DNA of 64,000 nucleotides from an uncultured Clostridia bacterium (GCA_946413245.1 CAMKJS010000001.1:55612-119611), one strand, 5' to 3'; positions 8,821-17,235 are shown, numbered from the stretch's first letter. Translations and numbers: made by a program. The notes: a model not told the origin generated them from the sequence alone.

Positions 8821-10053
8821 ATGGATGCGTGGAACGGATTGAGCGTACGGCCGGGGACTTTTTTGCTGCCGGGTGAGGGCACTGATTTCGGAAAGTGGGC
8901 CGTGGTCGCCTGCGACCAGTATACGGCGCAGCCGGACAAATGGGAACAGGCGGACCGGATCGCCGGCGAGGCTCCCTCCGCCCTGCGGCTGATTATTCCG
9001 GAAGCCTATCTGGAGGAAAGCGAAACGCGGGTTCCCGCTGTTCAGAAGGCGATGGAGGATTATCTCCGCGAAGGCGTTCTGAAGGAAACAGTACGCGGTA
9101 TGGTGCTGCTGGCAAGGACGACCCAGTCCGGCACCCGGCTGGGCCTGGTGCTGACCGTGGATCTGGAGGACTATGATTTCGCGGCGGACAGCAAATCTCC
9201 GATCCGGCCGACGGAGGGGACCATTCTCTCCCGGATTCCGCCCCGCCAGAAGGTGCGCCGGGGCGCTTCCCTGGAGCTTTCCCACGTGCTGCTGCTGTGC
9301 GACGATCCCGGCCGCACGGTGATCGAACCGGTGTACGCGAACCGCGGATCCCTCCGCCCGCTGTACGATACCACCCTGATGCTGGACGGCGGCAGAGCGC
9401 AGGGCTGGGCTGTCGGGGACGGGGAAACGCTTGACCGGATCCGGGATGCCATCGCCGCGTTGCGGCGGAACACACCGGAGGACGGCATTCTCTTCGCCGT
9501 GGGGGACGGGAACCATTCACTTGCTACCGCCCGGGCCCACTGGCTGGAAGTGAAGAAAACCCTGCCGGAGGACGAACAGGCGGATCACCCCGCCCGTTAC
9601 GCCATGGTGGAGCTGAACAACATCTACGATTCCGCCCTGATCTTCGAGCCGATCCATCGGATTCTTTTCGGCGTCACCGTGGAGGAGACGCTGGAAATGC
9701 TGGCGGAAGCCGGCCTGGCGGAGGAAACGGAGCATCCGGACCTGACGCTGGTAACGGAGGCGGGAGACCGGCGCTTCAGGATTACCCGGCCGCTGCACGA
9801 TCTGCCCGTCGGCACCGTACAGCAGCTGCTGGACCGGCGGAAGGATCTGAAGCTGGATTATGTGCACGGGGAGGACGCCGTGCGCCAGATCGTCCGGCAG
9901 GAAAAGGCGGTCGGCATCCTGCTGCCGCCCATGGACAAATCCATGCTGTTTCCGGCGGTAAAGAACGGAGGACCGCTGCCCCGGAAGACGTTTTCCATGG
10001 GCGAGGCTAACGAAAAACGCTATTATCTGGAAGCGCGGAAGATTGTCCGATAA
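8821..10053 (+). CDS. DUF1015 family protein
   Basis: 410 residues, about full length for the family. Recognised by the opening RPGTFLLPGEGTDFGKW…CDQYTAQP, by TRLGLVLTVDLEDYDF, and by the central DGNHSLATAR motif typical of DUF1015 (COG4198). The family is cytoplasmic and its function is not established; in many Clostridia it sits near serine-biosynthesis genes, which are not present here. The ATG is preceded by AAGGAG at 8 nt. A TGG-TAGAAT extended -10 at 8784-8791 may be its promoter. The gene stands alone between a terminator and the tRNA promoter. Confidence 0.85.
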   Translation: MDAWNGLSVRPGTFLLPGEGTDFGKWAVVACDQYTAQPDKWEQADRIAGEAPSALRLIIPEAYLEESETRVPAVQKAMEDYLREGVLKETVRGMVLLARTTQSGTRLGLVLTVDLEDYDFAADSKSPIRPTEGTILSRIPPRQKVRRGASLELSHVLLLCDDPGRTVIEPVYANRGSLRPLYDTTLMLDGGRAQGWAVGDGETLDRIRDAIAALRRNTPEDGILFAVGDGNHSLATARAHWLEVKKTLPEDEQADHPARYAMVELNNIYDSALIFEPIHRILFGVTVEETLEMLAEAGLAEETEHPDLTLVTEAGDRRFRITRPLHDLPVGTVQQLLDRRKDLKLDYVHGEDAVRQIVRQEKAVGILLPPMDKSMLFPAVKNGGPLPRKTFSMGEANEKRYYLEARKIVR

Positions 10054-10066
10054 CGCAAAAAAAGGC

Positions 10067-10095
10067 TTGACAAACCGACTTTCTTCCTGTATTAT
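10067..10095 (+). promoter_or_regulatory. Promoter of the tRNA-Met pair
   Basis: TTGACA (10067-10072), 17 bp, TATTAT (10090-10095): near-consensus. A perfect 7-bp hairpin CGCCGCC/GGCGGCG (10102-10122) lies between it and the first tRNA. Confidence 0.85.
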
Positions 10096-10125
10096 ATGCT
10101 TCGCCGCCTGTAAAAGGCGGCGTGA

Positions 10126-10201
10126 CGCGGGGTGGAGCAGCTGGCAGCTCGTCGGGCTCATAACCCGGAGGTCGTGGGTTCAAATCCCACCCCCGCAACC
10201 A
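10126..10201 (+). tRNA. tRNA-fMet (initiator, anticodon CAT)
   Basis: 76 nt with encoded CCA (10199-10201). Initiator hallmarks are visible: C1-A72 mismatch in the acceptor stem (CGCGGGG with CCCCGCA), three G-C pairs next to the anticodon loop (GGG 10154-10156 with CCC 10164-10166), and the T-loop GGTTCAAATCC. Anticodon CAT at 10159-10161. Confidence 0.95.
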
Positions 10202-10204
10202 TCC

Positions 10205-10278
10205 GGCTCAATAGCTCAGTTGGCTAGAGCATTCGGTTCATACCCGGAGTGTCATAGGTTCGAGTCCTATTTGAGCCA
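10205..10278 (+). tRNA. tRNA-Met (elongator, anticodon CAT)
   Basis: 74 nt without encoded CCA. The acceptor stem GGCTCAA pairs with TTGAGCC (10271-10277). Anticodon loop TTCATAC with CAT at 10239-10241; the CGGTTCATACCCG arm matches Bacillus-type elongator tRNA-Met rather than the lysidine tRNA-Ile. Only 3 nt separate it from the initiator tRNA, so both come from one transcript. Confidence 0.92.
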
Positions 10279-10285
10279 CACAGAA

Positions 10286-10322
10286 ATCCCCGGAGAATCA
10301 CACTCCGGGGGTTTTTCTTTTG
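10286..10322 (+). terminator. Terminator of the tRNA unit
   Basis: CCCCGGAG (10288-10295) and CTCCGGGG (10303-10310) form an 8-bp stem, followed by GTTTTTCTTTT. Confidence 0.9.
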
Positions 10323-10340
10323 AATCGTGGCGGAACCGGT

Positions 10341-10368
10341 TTGCAAAAGCCGGTTCTTGTATTATAAT
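10341..10368 (+). promoter_or_regulatory. Promoter of the corrinoid methyltransferase operon
   Basis: TTGCAA (10341-10346), 16 bp, TATAAT (10363-10368). It lies directly after the tRNA terminator and about 50 bp before the first gene of the operon. Confidence 0.7.
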
Positions 10369-10419
10369 AACCTGCAGAGAGATGAGCGCAAAATAAACAC
10401 GGACGGGGAAGGTGCCGGT

Positions 10420-10977
10420 ATGACGGACGAACAGCTGATTCAGACCGCGCTGGACTGCGGCGCCACGCATGCGGAGATCATCGGGCAGGAATCCATCGTG
10501 CTGAATGCGGAATTCCGCGCTATGTGCGAAGCCAACCGCTGCGGCGCATACGGAAAATGCTACATGTGCCCGCCGGACGTAGGCCCGGTGGACGAGCTGA
10601 TGCGAAAAATCCGCGGCTATGAGAAAGGCCTTTTTTATCAGGTCATCGCACCCCTGGAGGACAGCTTCGACATCGAGGGCATGGCGGAGGCGAAGAAGCT
10701 CCTCGTGCAGCTGTCCCAGCGGCTGCTGGACGCGCTTCGCCCCGTCTTCGGAGACGGCGCGCTGCATTTATCCGGCGGCGGCTGCGGCCTGTGCCCGACC
10801 TGCGCCAAGGCCACGGAAGAACCCTGCCGCCACCCGGACCGCGCGATGGCTTCGCTGGAAAGCTGCGGCATGGATGTGTACAATACGACGAAGCATACGT
10901 CGATGAAGTATGTGAACGGGGCAAACACGGTCACCTACTTCGGGATGGTGCTTTATACGGAGCGGGAACATGGCTGA
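10420..10977 (+). CDS. DUF2284 cysteine-rich metal-binding protein
   Basis: 185 residues. Two Cys clusters are visible: MCEANRCGAYGKCYMCPP near residues 32-50 and GGGCGLCPTCAKATEEPC around 122-140, with a further Cys in LESCGMDV. This is the pattern of DUF2284 (predicted metal-binding, often beside corrinoid-dependent methyltransferases). The start is the ATG at 10420, with GGGGAAGG 7 nt upstream. It opens the operon and overlaps the RACo-like activator gene by 8 nt, so a role in handling Fe-S or metal centres for corrinoid reactivation is plausible. The precise function is unknown. Confidence 0.85.
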   Translation: MTDEQLIQTALDCGATHAEIIGQESIVLNAEFRAMCEANRCGAYGKCYMCPPDVGPVDELMRKIRGYEKGLFYQVIAPLEDSFDIEGMAEAKKLLVQLSQRLLDALRPVFGDGALHLSGGGCGLCPTCAKATEEPCRHPDRAMASLESCGMDVYNTTKHTSMKYVNGANTVTYFGMVLYTEREHG

Positions 10978-12448
10978 GCTCAGGGTAACGCGCGGCGGCG
11001 CGCAGGTGATTCTTCCGTTTGAGCCCGGCTGCCGGCTTTCTGAAGCGCTGAAGGCGCATGGTATCGACCTTCTCCAGCCCTGCGGCGGGCGGGGTGTTTG
11101 CGGCAAATGTGCCGTCGTACTGAGCGGGCAGGTTTCCCCGCCTGCTCCGGCGGAGCGGAAAGCCGGCGTCCGGCTGGCCTGCCAGGCTGTGCTGACGGGG
11201 GACGCCGAAGCAATTCTGCCGGAAAGCCGGCCCCTGCAGCAGATCGAGATGGGAGACGCGGGCAGCCTGCAGCCGGTTGCCCCGATGCCGGGCCGGTACG
11301 GGGCTGCGGTGGATATCGGCACCACCACGGTGGTGCTGAGCCTGTACGACCTGCAGACCGGGGCCTGCCTGGCCGAAAGCGGCATGCTTAATCCGCAGTC
11401 CGCCGTGGCGGCGGACGTGATGGGCCGTATCGGCGCGGCGATGGCGGGGGAGTCGGCCGGGCTGCGGGGCCAGGTGACCGGCGCGGTCAGCGCGCTTCTA
11501 TCCCGGACCTGCGCCGAAAAGGGGATCGGGAGTGAGCAGGTGGAATCCATGGTGGTTACCGGAAACACCACCATGCTGTATCTGCTGACCGGCCGGAACC
11601 CGGCGGCGCTTTCCCGGGCGCCGTTCGAGGCGGACTGTTTGTTTGACTGCACGGCGGAGCTGTGCGGCAGGAAGGCGTATCTGCCTCCCTGCATGCATGC
11701 CTTTGTCGGAGCGGATATCACCTGCGCCGTCCTTTCCTCGGGCATGTGCGGCCGGGAGGAAACAGCGCTGCTCTGCGACGTGGGAACCAACGGGGAACTG
11801 GCGCTGTGGAAGGACGGGAAGCTGCTGGTCACCTCCACAGCGGCGGGCCCTGCTTTTGAGGGAGCGGGTATCTCCTGCGGCTGTGGAAGCGTGGCGGGCG
11901 CCATTGACCGGGTCTGGGTCGAAAACGGCCGGCTGGGCGTGCATACCATCGCGGGCGCCAAAGCCGCGGGCGTATGCGGTTCCGGCCTGATTGACGCGGT
12001 GGCGGCAGCCCTTGTGCTGGGTGAGGTGGACGAGACAGGCGCCATGGAGGAGGAAGCGCTGACGCTCGCGGAGGACGTGCGCCTGCTGCCGGGCGACATC
12101 CGTGCGGTTCAGCTGGCCAAGGCGGCCATCGCGGCGGGGGTGGAAACGCTGCTGGAAACCGCGGGGATCCGGGCGCGGGCGGTGGACACGTTCTATATCG
12201 CCGGCGGCTTCGGAAGCCACATGGACGTGCGGAGCGCGGCGGCTATCGGTCTGTTTCCGGCGGTCCTGACGCAAAGGGCCAGGGTGATCGGCAACGCGGC
12301 GCTGACCGGCGCGGCGCGGCTGCTGCTGGACAAAAGCCTCCAGGAGCAGGCCCGGCAGATCGCCGCTTCGGCAGCGCATGTAAACCTGGGCGGAAATCCG
12401 AGATTCAATCAGCACTATATGGACCGGATGATGTTTGAGCAGGAATGA
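10970..12448 (+). CDS. Reductive activator of corrinoid proteins (RACo-like, 2Fe-2S plus ASKHA ATPase)
   Basis: 492 residues. The N-terminal 2Fe-2S ferredoxin domain has Cys38, Cys44, Cys47 and Cys71 (CGGRGVCGKC … LAC). The rest is the ASKHA-fold ATPase of the DUF4445/RamA/RACo group: AAVDIGTTTVVLSLYD near residue 112, VVTGNTTMLYLL, CDVGTNGELAL, CGSGLIDAVAAAL and YIAGGFGSHMD. Family members use ATP to reduce inactive Co(II) corrinoid to the methyl-accepting Co(I) form. The corrinoid protein it would serve is encoded two genes downstream. It overlaps the DUF2284 gene and is shorter than typical RACo (about 600 or more residues), resembling the shorter methyltransferase-associated forms. Confidence 0.88.
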   Translation: MAELRVTRGGAQVILPFEPGCRLSEALKAHGIDLLQPCGGRGVCGKCAVVLSGQVSPPAPAERKAGVRLACQAVLTGDAEAILPESRPLQQIEMGDAGSLQPVAPMPGRYGAAVDIGTTTVVLSLYDLQTGACLAESGMLNPQSAVAADVMGRIGAAMAGESAGLRGQVTGAVSALLSRTCAEKGIGSEQVESMVVTGNTTMLYLLTGRNPAALSRAPFEADCLFDCTAELCGRKAYLPPCMHAFVGADITCAVLSSGMCGREETALLCDVGTNGELALWKDGKLLVTSTAAGPAFEGAGISCGCGSVAGAIDRVWVENGRLGVHTIAGAKAAGVCGSGLIDAVAAALVLGEVDETGAMEEEALTLAEDVRLLPGDIRAVQLAKAAIAAGVETLLETAGIRARAVDTFYIAGGFGSHMDVRSAAAIGLFPAVLTQRARVIGNAALTGAARLLLDKSLQEQARQIAASAAHVNLGGNPRFNQHYMDRMMFEQE

Positions 12449-12496
12449 TCCTGAGCGGAACCGTGTCCGCGGTGATCTTCGACAGGAGGAGTGCGG

Positions 12497-13462
12497 ATGT
12501 CAACACTGGAGCAGGCGATCCGGATGGAATCGCCGGAGACGATCCCCGTAACCGTAGGTTTTCTGCCCGCCGCGTGGCTGAAATACGGCAGGGAGCTGCA
12601 GCGTCTGGCGGATCAGTACCCGCAGTTTTTCGGCGGGATCAAAAAGGACCTGAGCCGCATCGAAGAGGAGATGCCTGCCAGCTATCGGAAAGGCATCTAT
12701 ATCGACGAATGGAACTGTGAGTGGCACAACGAACATGCCGGGAACGAAGCGATCGTCGTCCGGCATCCCGTGAAGACGGAGGAGGACGTGTACAGCCTGA
12801 AAATCCCGGACTGCCGGGACGGACGGCTTCCCCACGGCTTTATGTACCTGCGCCTGCTGGATCTGTGCGGCTTTGAAAACGTTATGATCTGGTTTGCGGA
12901 GGAGGATGAAACGATCCGGACGCTCATCGACAAGGTACTGGAATACAATCTGTATCAGGTGGCGGCGATCCTGCCCAGGATGGGGGATATCGTGTATTTC
13001 GGCGACGATCTGGGCACCCAGAAGGGGCTGGCTATCGGGCCGGACCGCTGGCGCAGGTATCTGAAGCCCTGTTTCCGGAAGCTGTACGGCCTGGTGAAGG
13101 CATATAAGCCGGATCAGCTGATCTACATGCATACCGACGGCTGCATCTGGGAAATCATGCCGGACCTGGTGGAGTGCGGCGTGGACATCATCAACCCGCA
13201 GTTCCGCGCAAACGGGCTGGATCATCTGGTGCAGGTATGCCGGAAGGATCAGGTGATACCGATCAACCTGGATCTGGACCGTCAGCTTTTCCCCTTTGCC
13301 ACCCGCTCGGAACTGTTCGATCACGTGGGGGCGTGCGTGGAGAGCCTGTATCTGCGGGAAGGCGGACTGGGCCTGAACGTGGAGCTCAATTACGACGTAT
13401 CTCTGGAGAACATGGCGGCCGTGCTGGACGCGGTTGAAAAGTATCGGCACTACAAAGGGTAA
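12497..13462 (+). CDS. URO-D-fold (MtaA/CmuA-like) methyltransferase
   Basis: 321 residues with the uroporphyrinogen-decarboxylase TIM-barrel pattern: YFGDDLGTQKGLAIGPDRWRR, QLIYMHTDGCIWEIMPDLVECGVDIINPQ and a C-terminal GLGLNVELNYD. In MtaA-type enzymes a HxC pair binds the zinc that activates the methyl acceptor; here the corresponding stretch reads HTDG, so that ligand set is altered. The start is the ATG at 12497 with AGGAGG 7 nt upstream, rather than the GTG at 12491. It is followed 24 bp later by the corrinoid protein gene, so it probably moves a methyl group to or from that protein. The substrate cannot be read from the sequence. Confidence 0.82.
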   Translation: MSTLEQAIRMESPETIPVTVGFLPAAWLKYGRELQRLADQYPQFFGGIKKDLSRIEEEMPASYRKGIYIDEWNCEWHNEHAGNEAIVVRHPVKTEEDVYSLKIPDCRDGRLPHGFMYLRLLDLCGFENVMIWFAEEDETIRTLIDKVLEYNLYQVAAILPRMGDIVYFGDDLGTQKGLAIGPDRWRRYLKPCFRKLYGLVKAYKPDQLIYMHTDGCIWEIMPDLVECGVDIINPQFRANGLDHLVQVCRKDQVIPINLDLDRQLFPFATRSELFDHVGACVESLYLREGGLGLNVELNYDVSLENMAAVLDAVEKYRHYKG

Positions 13463-13486
13463 CCGATCATTGGAAGGAGAATGAAC

Positions 13487-14125
13487 ATGATTCTGGAGGA
13501 AATTTCCCGGAACCTGCAGGCAGGAAAAGCAAGGGACGTGAAGGCGCTGGTGCAGCAGGCGATCGACGAAGGGATTCCCGCCCAGGAAATCCTGGAAAAA
13601 GGCCTGATGGACGGCATGAACGTGATCGGTGCAAAGTTTTCGAAGAACGAGGTGTTCGTGCCGGAAGTGCTGGTGGCTGCCCGCGCGATGAATCAGGGCG
13701 CCCAGCTGCTCAAGCCCCTGCTGGCGGAAGAGGGCGTGAAAGCCAGCGGGAAGGTGTGCATCGGGACAGTCGAAGGCGATCTCCACGACATCGGCAAGAA
13801 TCTGGTGCGGATGATGATGGAAGGCAAAGGGCTCGAGGTCATCGATCTGGGGACGGACGTGTCAGCGGAAACCTTTGTGGAAACGGCGAAAAACGAGAAC
13901 TGCCAGATCATCGCATGCTCCGCGTTGCTGACCACCACCATGGGCGTGATGGCGGACGTGGTGAAGCAGGCGGAGGCGGCGGGGATCCGGGACCGGGTGA
14001 AGATCATGGTCGGCGGCGCCCCTGTGACGGAAGAATTCTGCCGGAAGATCGGCGCGGACGCCTGCACGCCGGATGCCGCCACCGCGGCGAACAAGGCGCT
14101 GGAGTTCTGCCTGGCCGCGCAGTGA
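13487..14125 (+). CDS. Corrinoid (B12-binding) methyl-carrier protein
   Basis: 212 residues, the usual size for MtaC/MtbC-type carriers. An N-terminal four-helix cap (residues 1-80, with NEVFVPEVLVAARAM) precedes the Rossmann B12-binding domain. The base-off ligand motif D98-x-H100-x-x-G103 (EGDLHDIGKN) is intact, with ACSALLTTTM and MVGGAPVT further on. It would shuttle methyl groups between the URO-D-fold methyltransferases on either side of it. The start is the ATG at 13487, where AAGGAG is 7 nt away, rather than the in-frame ATG at 13481 which is too close. Confidence 0.95.
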   Translation: MILEEISRNLQAGKARDVKALVQQAIDEGIPAQEILEKGLMDGMNVIGAKFSKNEVFVPEVLVAARAMNQGAQLLKPLLAEEGVKASGKVCIGTVEGDLHDIGKNLVRMMMEGKGLEVIDLGTDVSAETFVETAKNENCQIIACSALLTTTMGVMADVVKQAEAAGIRDRVKIMVGGAPVTEEFCRKIGADACTPDAATAANKALEFCLAAQ

Positions 14126-14139
14126 GAGGAGAACGGAAC

Positions 14140-15267
14140 ATGAAGGACATCGTGCCCATCCGGAAGCCCTGGGCGGGAACCATGACCGCCCGGGAGCGCT
14201 TCAACCGCCAGATGCACTATCAGTCCGTGGACCGCTGCTTCAACATGGAATTCGGCTACTGGAACGAAAACTTCCGGGAGTGGCCGCTGTTCTATGAAAA
14301 CGGGATCACCAACAACGCTGAAGCTGATATCTTTTTCAGCTTTGACCGGATCGCGACCGTCAGCGGGGTCAACTGGATGTGCCCGCCCTTTGAGCAGAAG
14401 GAAGTGGGCCGCCGGGGCAACAAGATTATCCTGATCAACCGGGACGGTCTCATGGCGGAGGTGATGGCTTCCGGAAAGGATACCATCCCGCACTATCTGA
14501 AATCCTCCGTGACCACGCCGGAGGACTGGAAGCGCGTGAAGGAGGAACACTTCGACATCAGCCGTCCGGAGCGCAAACTGGACATCGAGGCCCTGAAGGC
14601 GCAGCATCCGGAAGACCGGGATTATCCGCTGGGAATAGACTGCGGCTCCATGATCGGAAAGATCCGGGATATGCTGACCTTCGAGGGGCTGGCCTACGCC
14701 TGCTATGATTATCCGGAGATGGTGGAGGATATGGTGGAAACCTGCTGCCGGCTGGTGGAATACTCGCTGGATCAGCTGCTGGGGAACCTCACCTTCGACT
14801 TTGCCTCCGGCTGGGAGGATATCTGCTTCAAGAACGGACCGATCGTGACGGTGCCGTTCTTCCGGGACGTGGTGATGCCCCGGTACAAGCGCATCCGCAA
14901 AAAGCTGGATCAGTTCGGAATCGATATCTGGTACACCGACTGCGACGGGGACGTGCGTCCCATCCTGCCGTATCTGCTGGAGGGCGGCATCAACTGCCTG
15001 TTCCCGTATGAGGTGAACAGCTGTGCCCACCCGGGAGAGCTGCTGGATCAGTATCAGGGACAGCTGCGCATTATGGGCGGCTTTGACAAAATGCAGCTGG
15101 GAGCGGGAAGGGAAGCCATCCGGGCATACATGAAGACGCTGGAGAAATACGTGGCGCGGGGCGGCTATATTCCTTTCTGCGACCATCGCTGCCCGCCCAA
15201 CGTGAAGCCTGAGGACTATCTCTATTATCTTGATCTCAAGGAAAAGACCTTCGGGCTGCAGGCATGA
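14140..15267 (+). CDS. URO-D-fold methyltransferase (second in operon)
   Basis: 375 residues. Uroporphyrinogen-decarboxylase superfamily: the opening MTARERFNRQMHYQSVDRCF is typical of corrinoid-linked URO-D family proteins, followed by IDCGSMIGKIRDMLTFEGLAY and FASGWEDICFKNGPIV. The zinc-region equivalent is YTDCDGDVRPILPYLLEGGINCLFP, again without a HxC pair. It probably catalyses the first or second half reaction with the adjacent corrinoid protein. The gene is 14 bp downstream of the carrier gene and has AGAGGAG before the ATG. Real heme biosynthesis is unlikely given the neighbours and the divergent N-terminus. Confidence 0.85.
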   Translation: MKDIVPIRKPWAGTMTARERFNRQMHYQSVDRCFNMEFGYWNENFREWPLFYENGITNNAEADIFFSFDRIATVSGVNWMCPPFEQKEVGRRGNKIILINRDGLMAEVMASGKDTIPHYLKSSVTTPEDWKRVKEEHFDISRPERKLDIEALKAQHPEDRDYPLGIDCGSMIGKIRDMLTFEGLAYACYDYPEMVEDMVETCCRLVEYSLDQLLGNLTFDFASGWEDICFKNGPIVTVPFFRDVVMPRYKRIRKKLDQFGIDIWYTDCDGDVRPILPYLLEGGINCLFPYEVNSCAHPGELLDQYQGQLRIMGGFDKMQLGAGREAIRAYMKTLEKYVARGGYIPFCDHRCPPNVKPEDYLYYLDLKEKTFGLQA

Positions 15268-15302
15268 GAAAGACAGACCCGATGACGGCAGGGAGAAAAA
15301 AC

Positions 15303-16145
15303 ATGAGAAGAGACGACATCGTGCTGCTGGACGGCGCTGTGGGCACCAGCCTGTGGGAAAAGACGGAGGACCGGGGTCCTGTCTGGCGCTATAACATCGA
15401 AAACCCGGATATCGTCCGGGAGCTGGCCGCGGAATACGCGGACGCGGGGGCGAAGATCATTCTGGCGAACACCTTCGGGGCGAACCGCCTCGCGGTAAAG
15501 CGGACGCATTATTCCGTGAAGCAGATCGTCAGCACCGGCGTCCGTCTGGCCCGGGAAACGATCGGAACGCGGGCGAAGGTGGCCCTGGCGGTGGGACCGC
15601 TGCCGGTGCTGCTGGAGCCCTACGGCGATCTGACGGAGGAAGAGGCCTTTGAACTGTTTGACGAGCAGATTTCCTCCGGCATCGGGGAAAAGCCGGACGT
15701 CATCGTGCTGCAGACCTTCATGGACGCCGATATGATGCGCATCGCCGTGCAGGCGGCGGCAAAACATGGTCTGCCGATCTTTTCGATGATGACCTTCACC
15801 GAGGTGGGCAAGACGATCATGGGCCATTCCGTGGAGCGGTATGTGGACACCGTGAAGGATCTGCCGGTTTCCGCCATCGGCGTCAACTGCTCGCTGGGGC
15901 CGGAAAAGGCCGTCCCTGTCATCGCGTCCTTCCGGCAGTATACGGATCTTCCGCTGATCTTCAAGCCGAATGCCGGCAAACCGATTCTGCAGGACGGCGG
16001 GACGACGGTTCAGTTCGACGTGGAGACCTTTGTGGAGGACTGCATGCCCGCGCTGGACTGTGACGTTCAGTACATCGGCGGGTGCTGCGGAAGCAACGCG
16101 AAGTATATCCGGGCCCTGCGGCAGCGCATCTTCGGCGCTGTCTGA
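15303..16145 (+). CDS. Homocysteine S-methyltransferase (BHMT/MetH N-domain) family protein
   Basis: 280 residues, the size of a single methyltransferase barrel. It begins LLDGAVGTSLWEK and contains ANTFGANRLAVK, TFMDADMMRIAV, GVNCSLGP (first zinc Cys) and YIGGCCGSNAKYI (Cys pair). All three zinc ligands of the family are therefore present. These enzymes pass a methyl group from a donor to homocysteine or another thiol. In this operon it could be the final acceptor step for the corrinoid-bound methyl group, instead of tetrahydrofolate (inference). I chose the ATG at 15303 with AGGGAG at 7 nt; an in-frame ATG at 15264 overlaps the upstream stop but has a weak site. Confidence 0.88.
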   Translation: MRRDDIVLLDGAVGTSLWEKTEDRGPVWRYNIENPDIVRELAAEYADAGAKIILANTFGANRLAVKRTHYSVKQIVSTGVRLARETIGTRAKVALAVGPLPVLLEPYGDLTEEEAFELFDEQISSGIGEKPDVIVLQTFMDADMMRIAVQAAAKHGLPIFSMMTFTEVGKTIMGHSVERYVDTVKDLPVSAIGVNCSLGPEKAVPVIASFRQYTDLPLIFKPNAGKPILQDGGTTVQFDVETFVEDCMPALDCDVQYIGGCCGSNAKYIRALRQRIFGAV

Positions 16146-16175
16146 GGCGCGCTTATTGGATCGGGAGGTTCCGGA

Positions 16176-17165
16176 ATGGCCAGTTTCTATCCGTATGCCG
16201 ATTTGCACTGCGATACCCTGTATACCGCCTGGAGAAAGAGCACAAGCGATATTTTCAGCCTTCCCGGCGCGATGGCGGACGTCTCGAAAGATCTCCGGGG
16301 AGGCTGCAGGCTTCAGCTGTATGCCGTGTTTGTTCCCCCGCCCGACGGAACGCGGGACTCCGGGGATCCCTTTCCCGGCGACGAAGCGTATATTCAGGAG
16401 CTGCATGACATCTTTGAGCAGACTGTCCGGGCCCATCCGGACGTGTTTGCCGCCGCGGGGAGCATGCGGGACGTTTCCCGCAACGCCGCGGAGGGAAAAC
16501 TCAGCGGGATGCTTTCCATGGAAGACTGCCGGGCTGTGGAGGGAAGATTTGAAAACATCCGCCGTTTCCATGAAATGGGCTTCCGGGTAATGGGGCTGAC
16601 CTGGAATCACGCGAACTGCTTTGGCTTCCCGAATTCCTCTGACCCGGAGGAGATGCAAAAGGGCCTGACCGCCTTCGGGAAGGAAGCGATCCCCTGCATG
16701 GAGGAGCTTGGGATGCTGATCGACGTATCTCATCTTTCCGACGGCGGCTTCTGGGACGTGGCGAGTCTTTCCCGCCGCCCGTTTATCGCCTCCCATTCCA
16801 ACTGCCGGTCGCTGAATCCGCATCCCCGGAGCCTGACGGACGAAATGATCCGCGCGCTGGCGGATCACGGCGGCGTCATGGGCATCAATTTCTGTCCGGA
16901 ATTCCTGACGCAGGAAATCCAGCAGAAGAGCTCGACAGCGGACGACCTGGCCCGGCAGCTCCGCCACCGCATCGACGTCGGCGGGCTGGAATGCGCCGCC
17001 ATCGGGACGGATTTTGACGGAATCGGAGGAGACCTGGAGATTCCGTCGGCCGACCGTATGCAGGCGTTCTTTGATGCGCTGGAACAGCGCGGGTTTACCC
17101 CGGACGAACTGGAACACATCAGTTTCCGCAACGCGGAGCGTGTGTTCCGGGACGTGCTCGGCTGA
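16176..17165 (+). CDS. Membrane dipeptidase family protein (M19)
   Basis: 329 residues. Zinc-binding and catalytic motifs of renal-dipeptidase-type enzymes are visible in order: DLHCDT (HxD), SMEDC (bridging Glu), DVSHLSDG, ASHSNCR and IGTDFDG. No signal peptide is present, as in most bacterial members, so it is cytoplasmic. It hydrolyses dipeptides, possibly including D-residue or modified ones. It lies 30 bp after the homocysteine-methyltransferase-like gene with GGGAGG 7 nt before the ATG, so it appears to be the last gene of the corrinoid operon. Why a dipeptidase belongs there is not obvious. Confidence 0.92.
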   Translation: MASFYPYADLHCDTLYTAWRKSTSDIFSLPGAMADVSKDLRGGCRLQLYAVFVPPPDGTRDSGDPFPGDEAYIQELHDIFEQTVRAHPDVFAAAGSMRDVSRNAAEGKLSGMLSMEDCRAVEGRFENIRRFHEMGFRVMGLTWNHANCFGFPNSSDPEEMQKGLTAFGKEAIPCMEELGMLIDVSHLSDGGFWDVASLSRRPFIASHSNCRSLNPHPRSLTDEMIRALADHGGVMGINFCPEFLTQEIQQKSSTADDLARQLRHRIDVGGLECAAIGTDFDGIGGDLEIPSADRMQAFFDALEQRGFTPDELEHISFRNAERVFRDVLG

Positions 17166-17188
17166 GAGACAAAGATAAAACAATACAG

Positions 17189-17235
17189 GCTCCCGGCTGC
17201 CGGTTCTGTACCGGCGGCCGGGAGCTTGTTTCTGT
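17189..17235. terminator. Bidirectional terminator between convergent genes
   Basis: GCTCCCGGC…GCCGGGAGC stem (17189-17225) with an inner CCGG-TTCTGTA-CCGG, followed by TTGTTTCTGTTC on plus. It separates the corrinoid operon from pepF. Confidence 0.75.

Noticed and set aside
10205..10278. tRNA-Ile with lysidine-modified CAT anticodon
   Set aside because: The anticodon arm CGGTTCATACCCG and the body match Bacillus-type elongator tRNA-Met better than the lysidine isoleucine tRNA.
12497..15267. Heme biosynthesis (uroporphyrinogen decarboxylase, hemE)
   Set aside because: No other heme genes nearby, two divergent copies flank a corrinoid carrier protein, and the sequence patterns match methyltransferase-type members.
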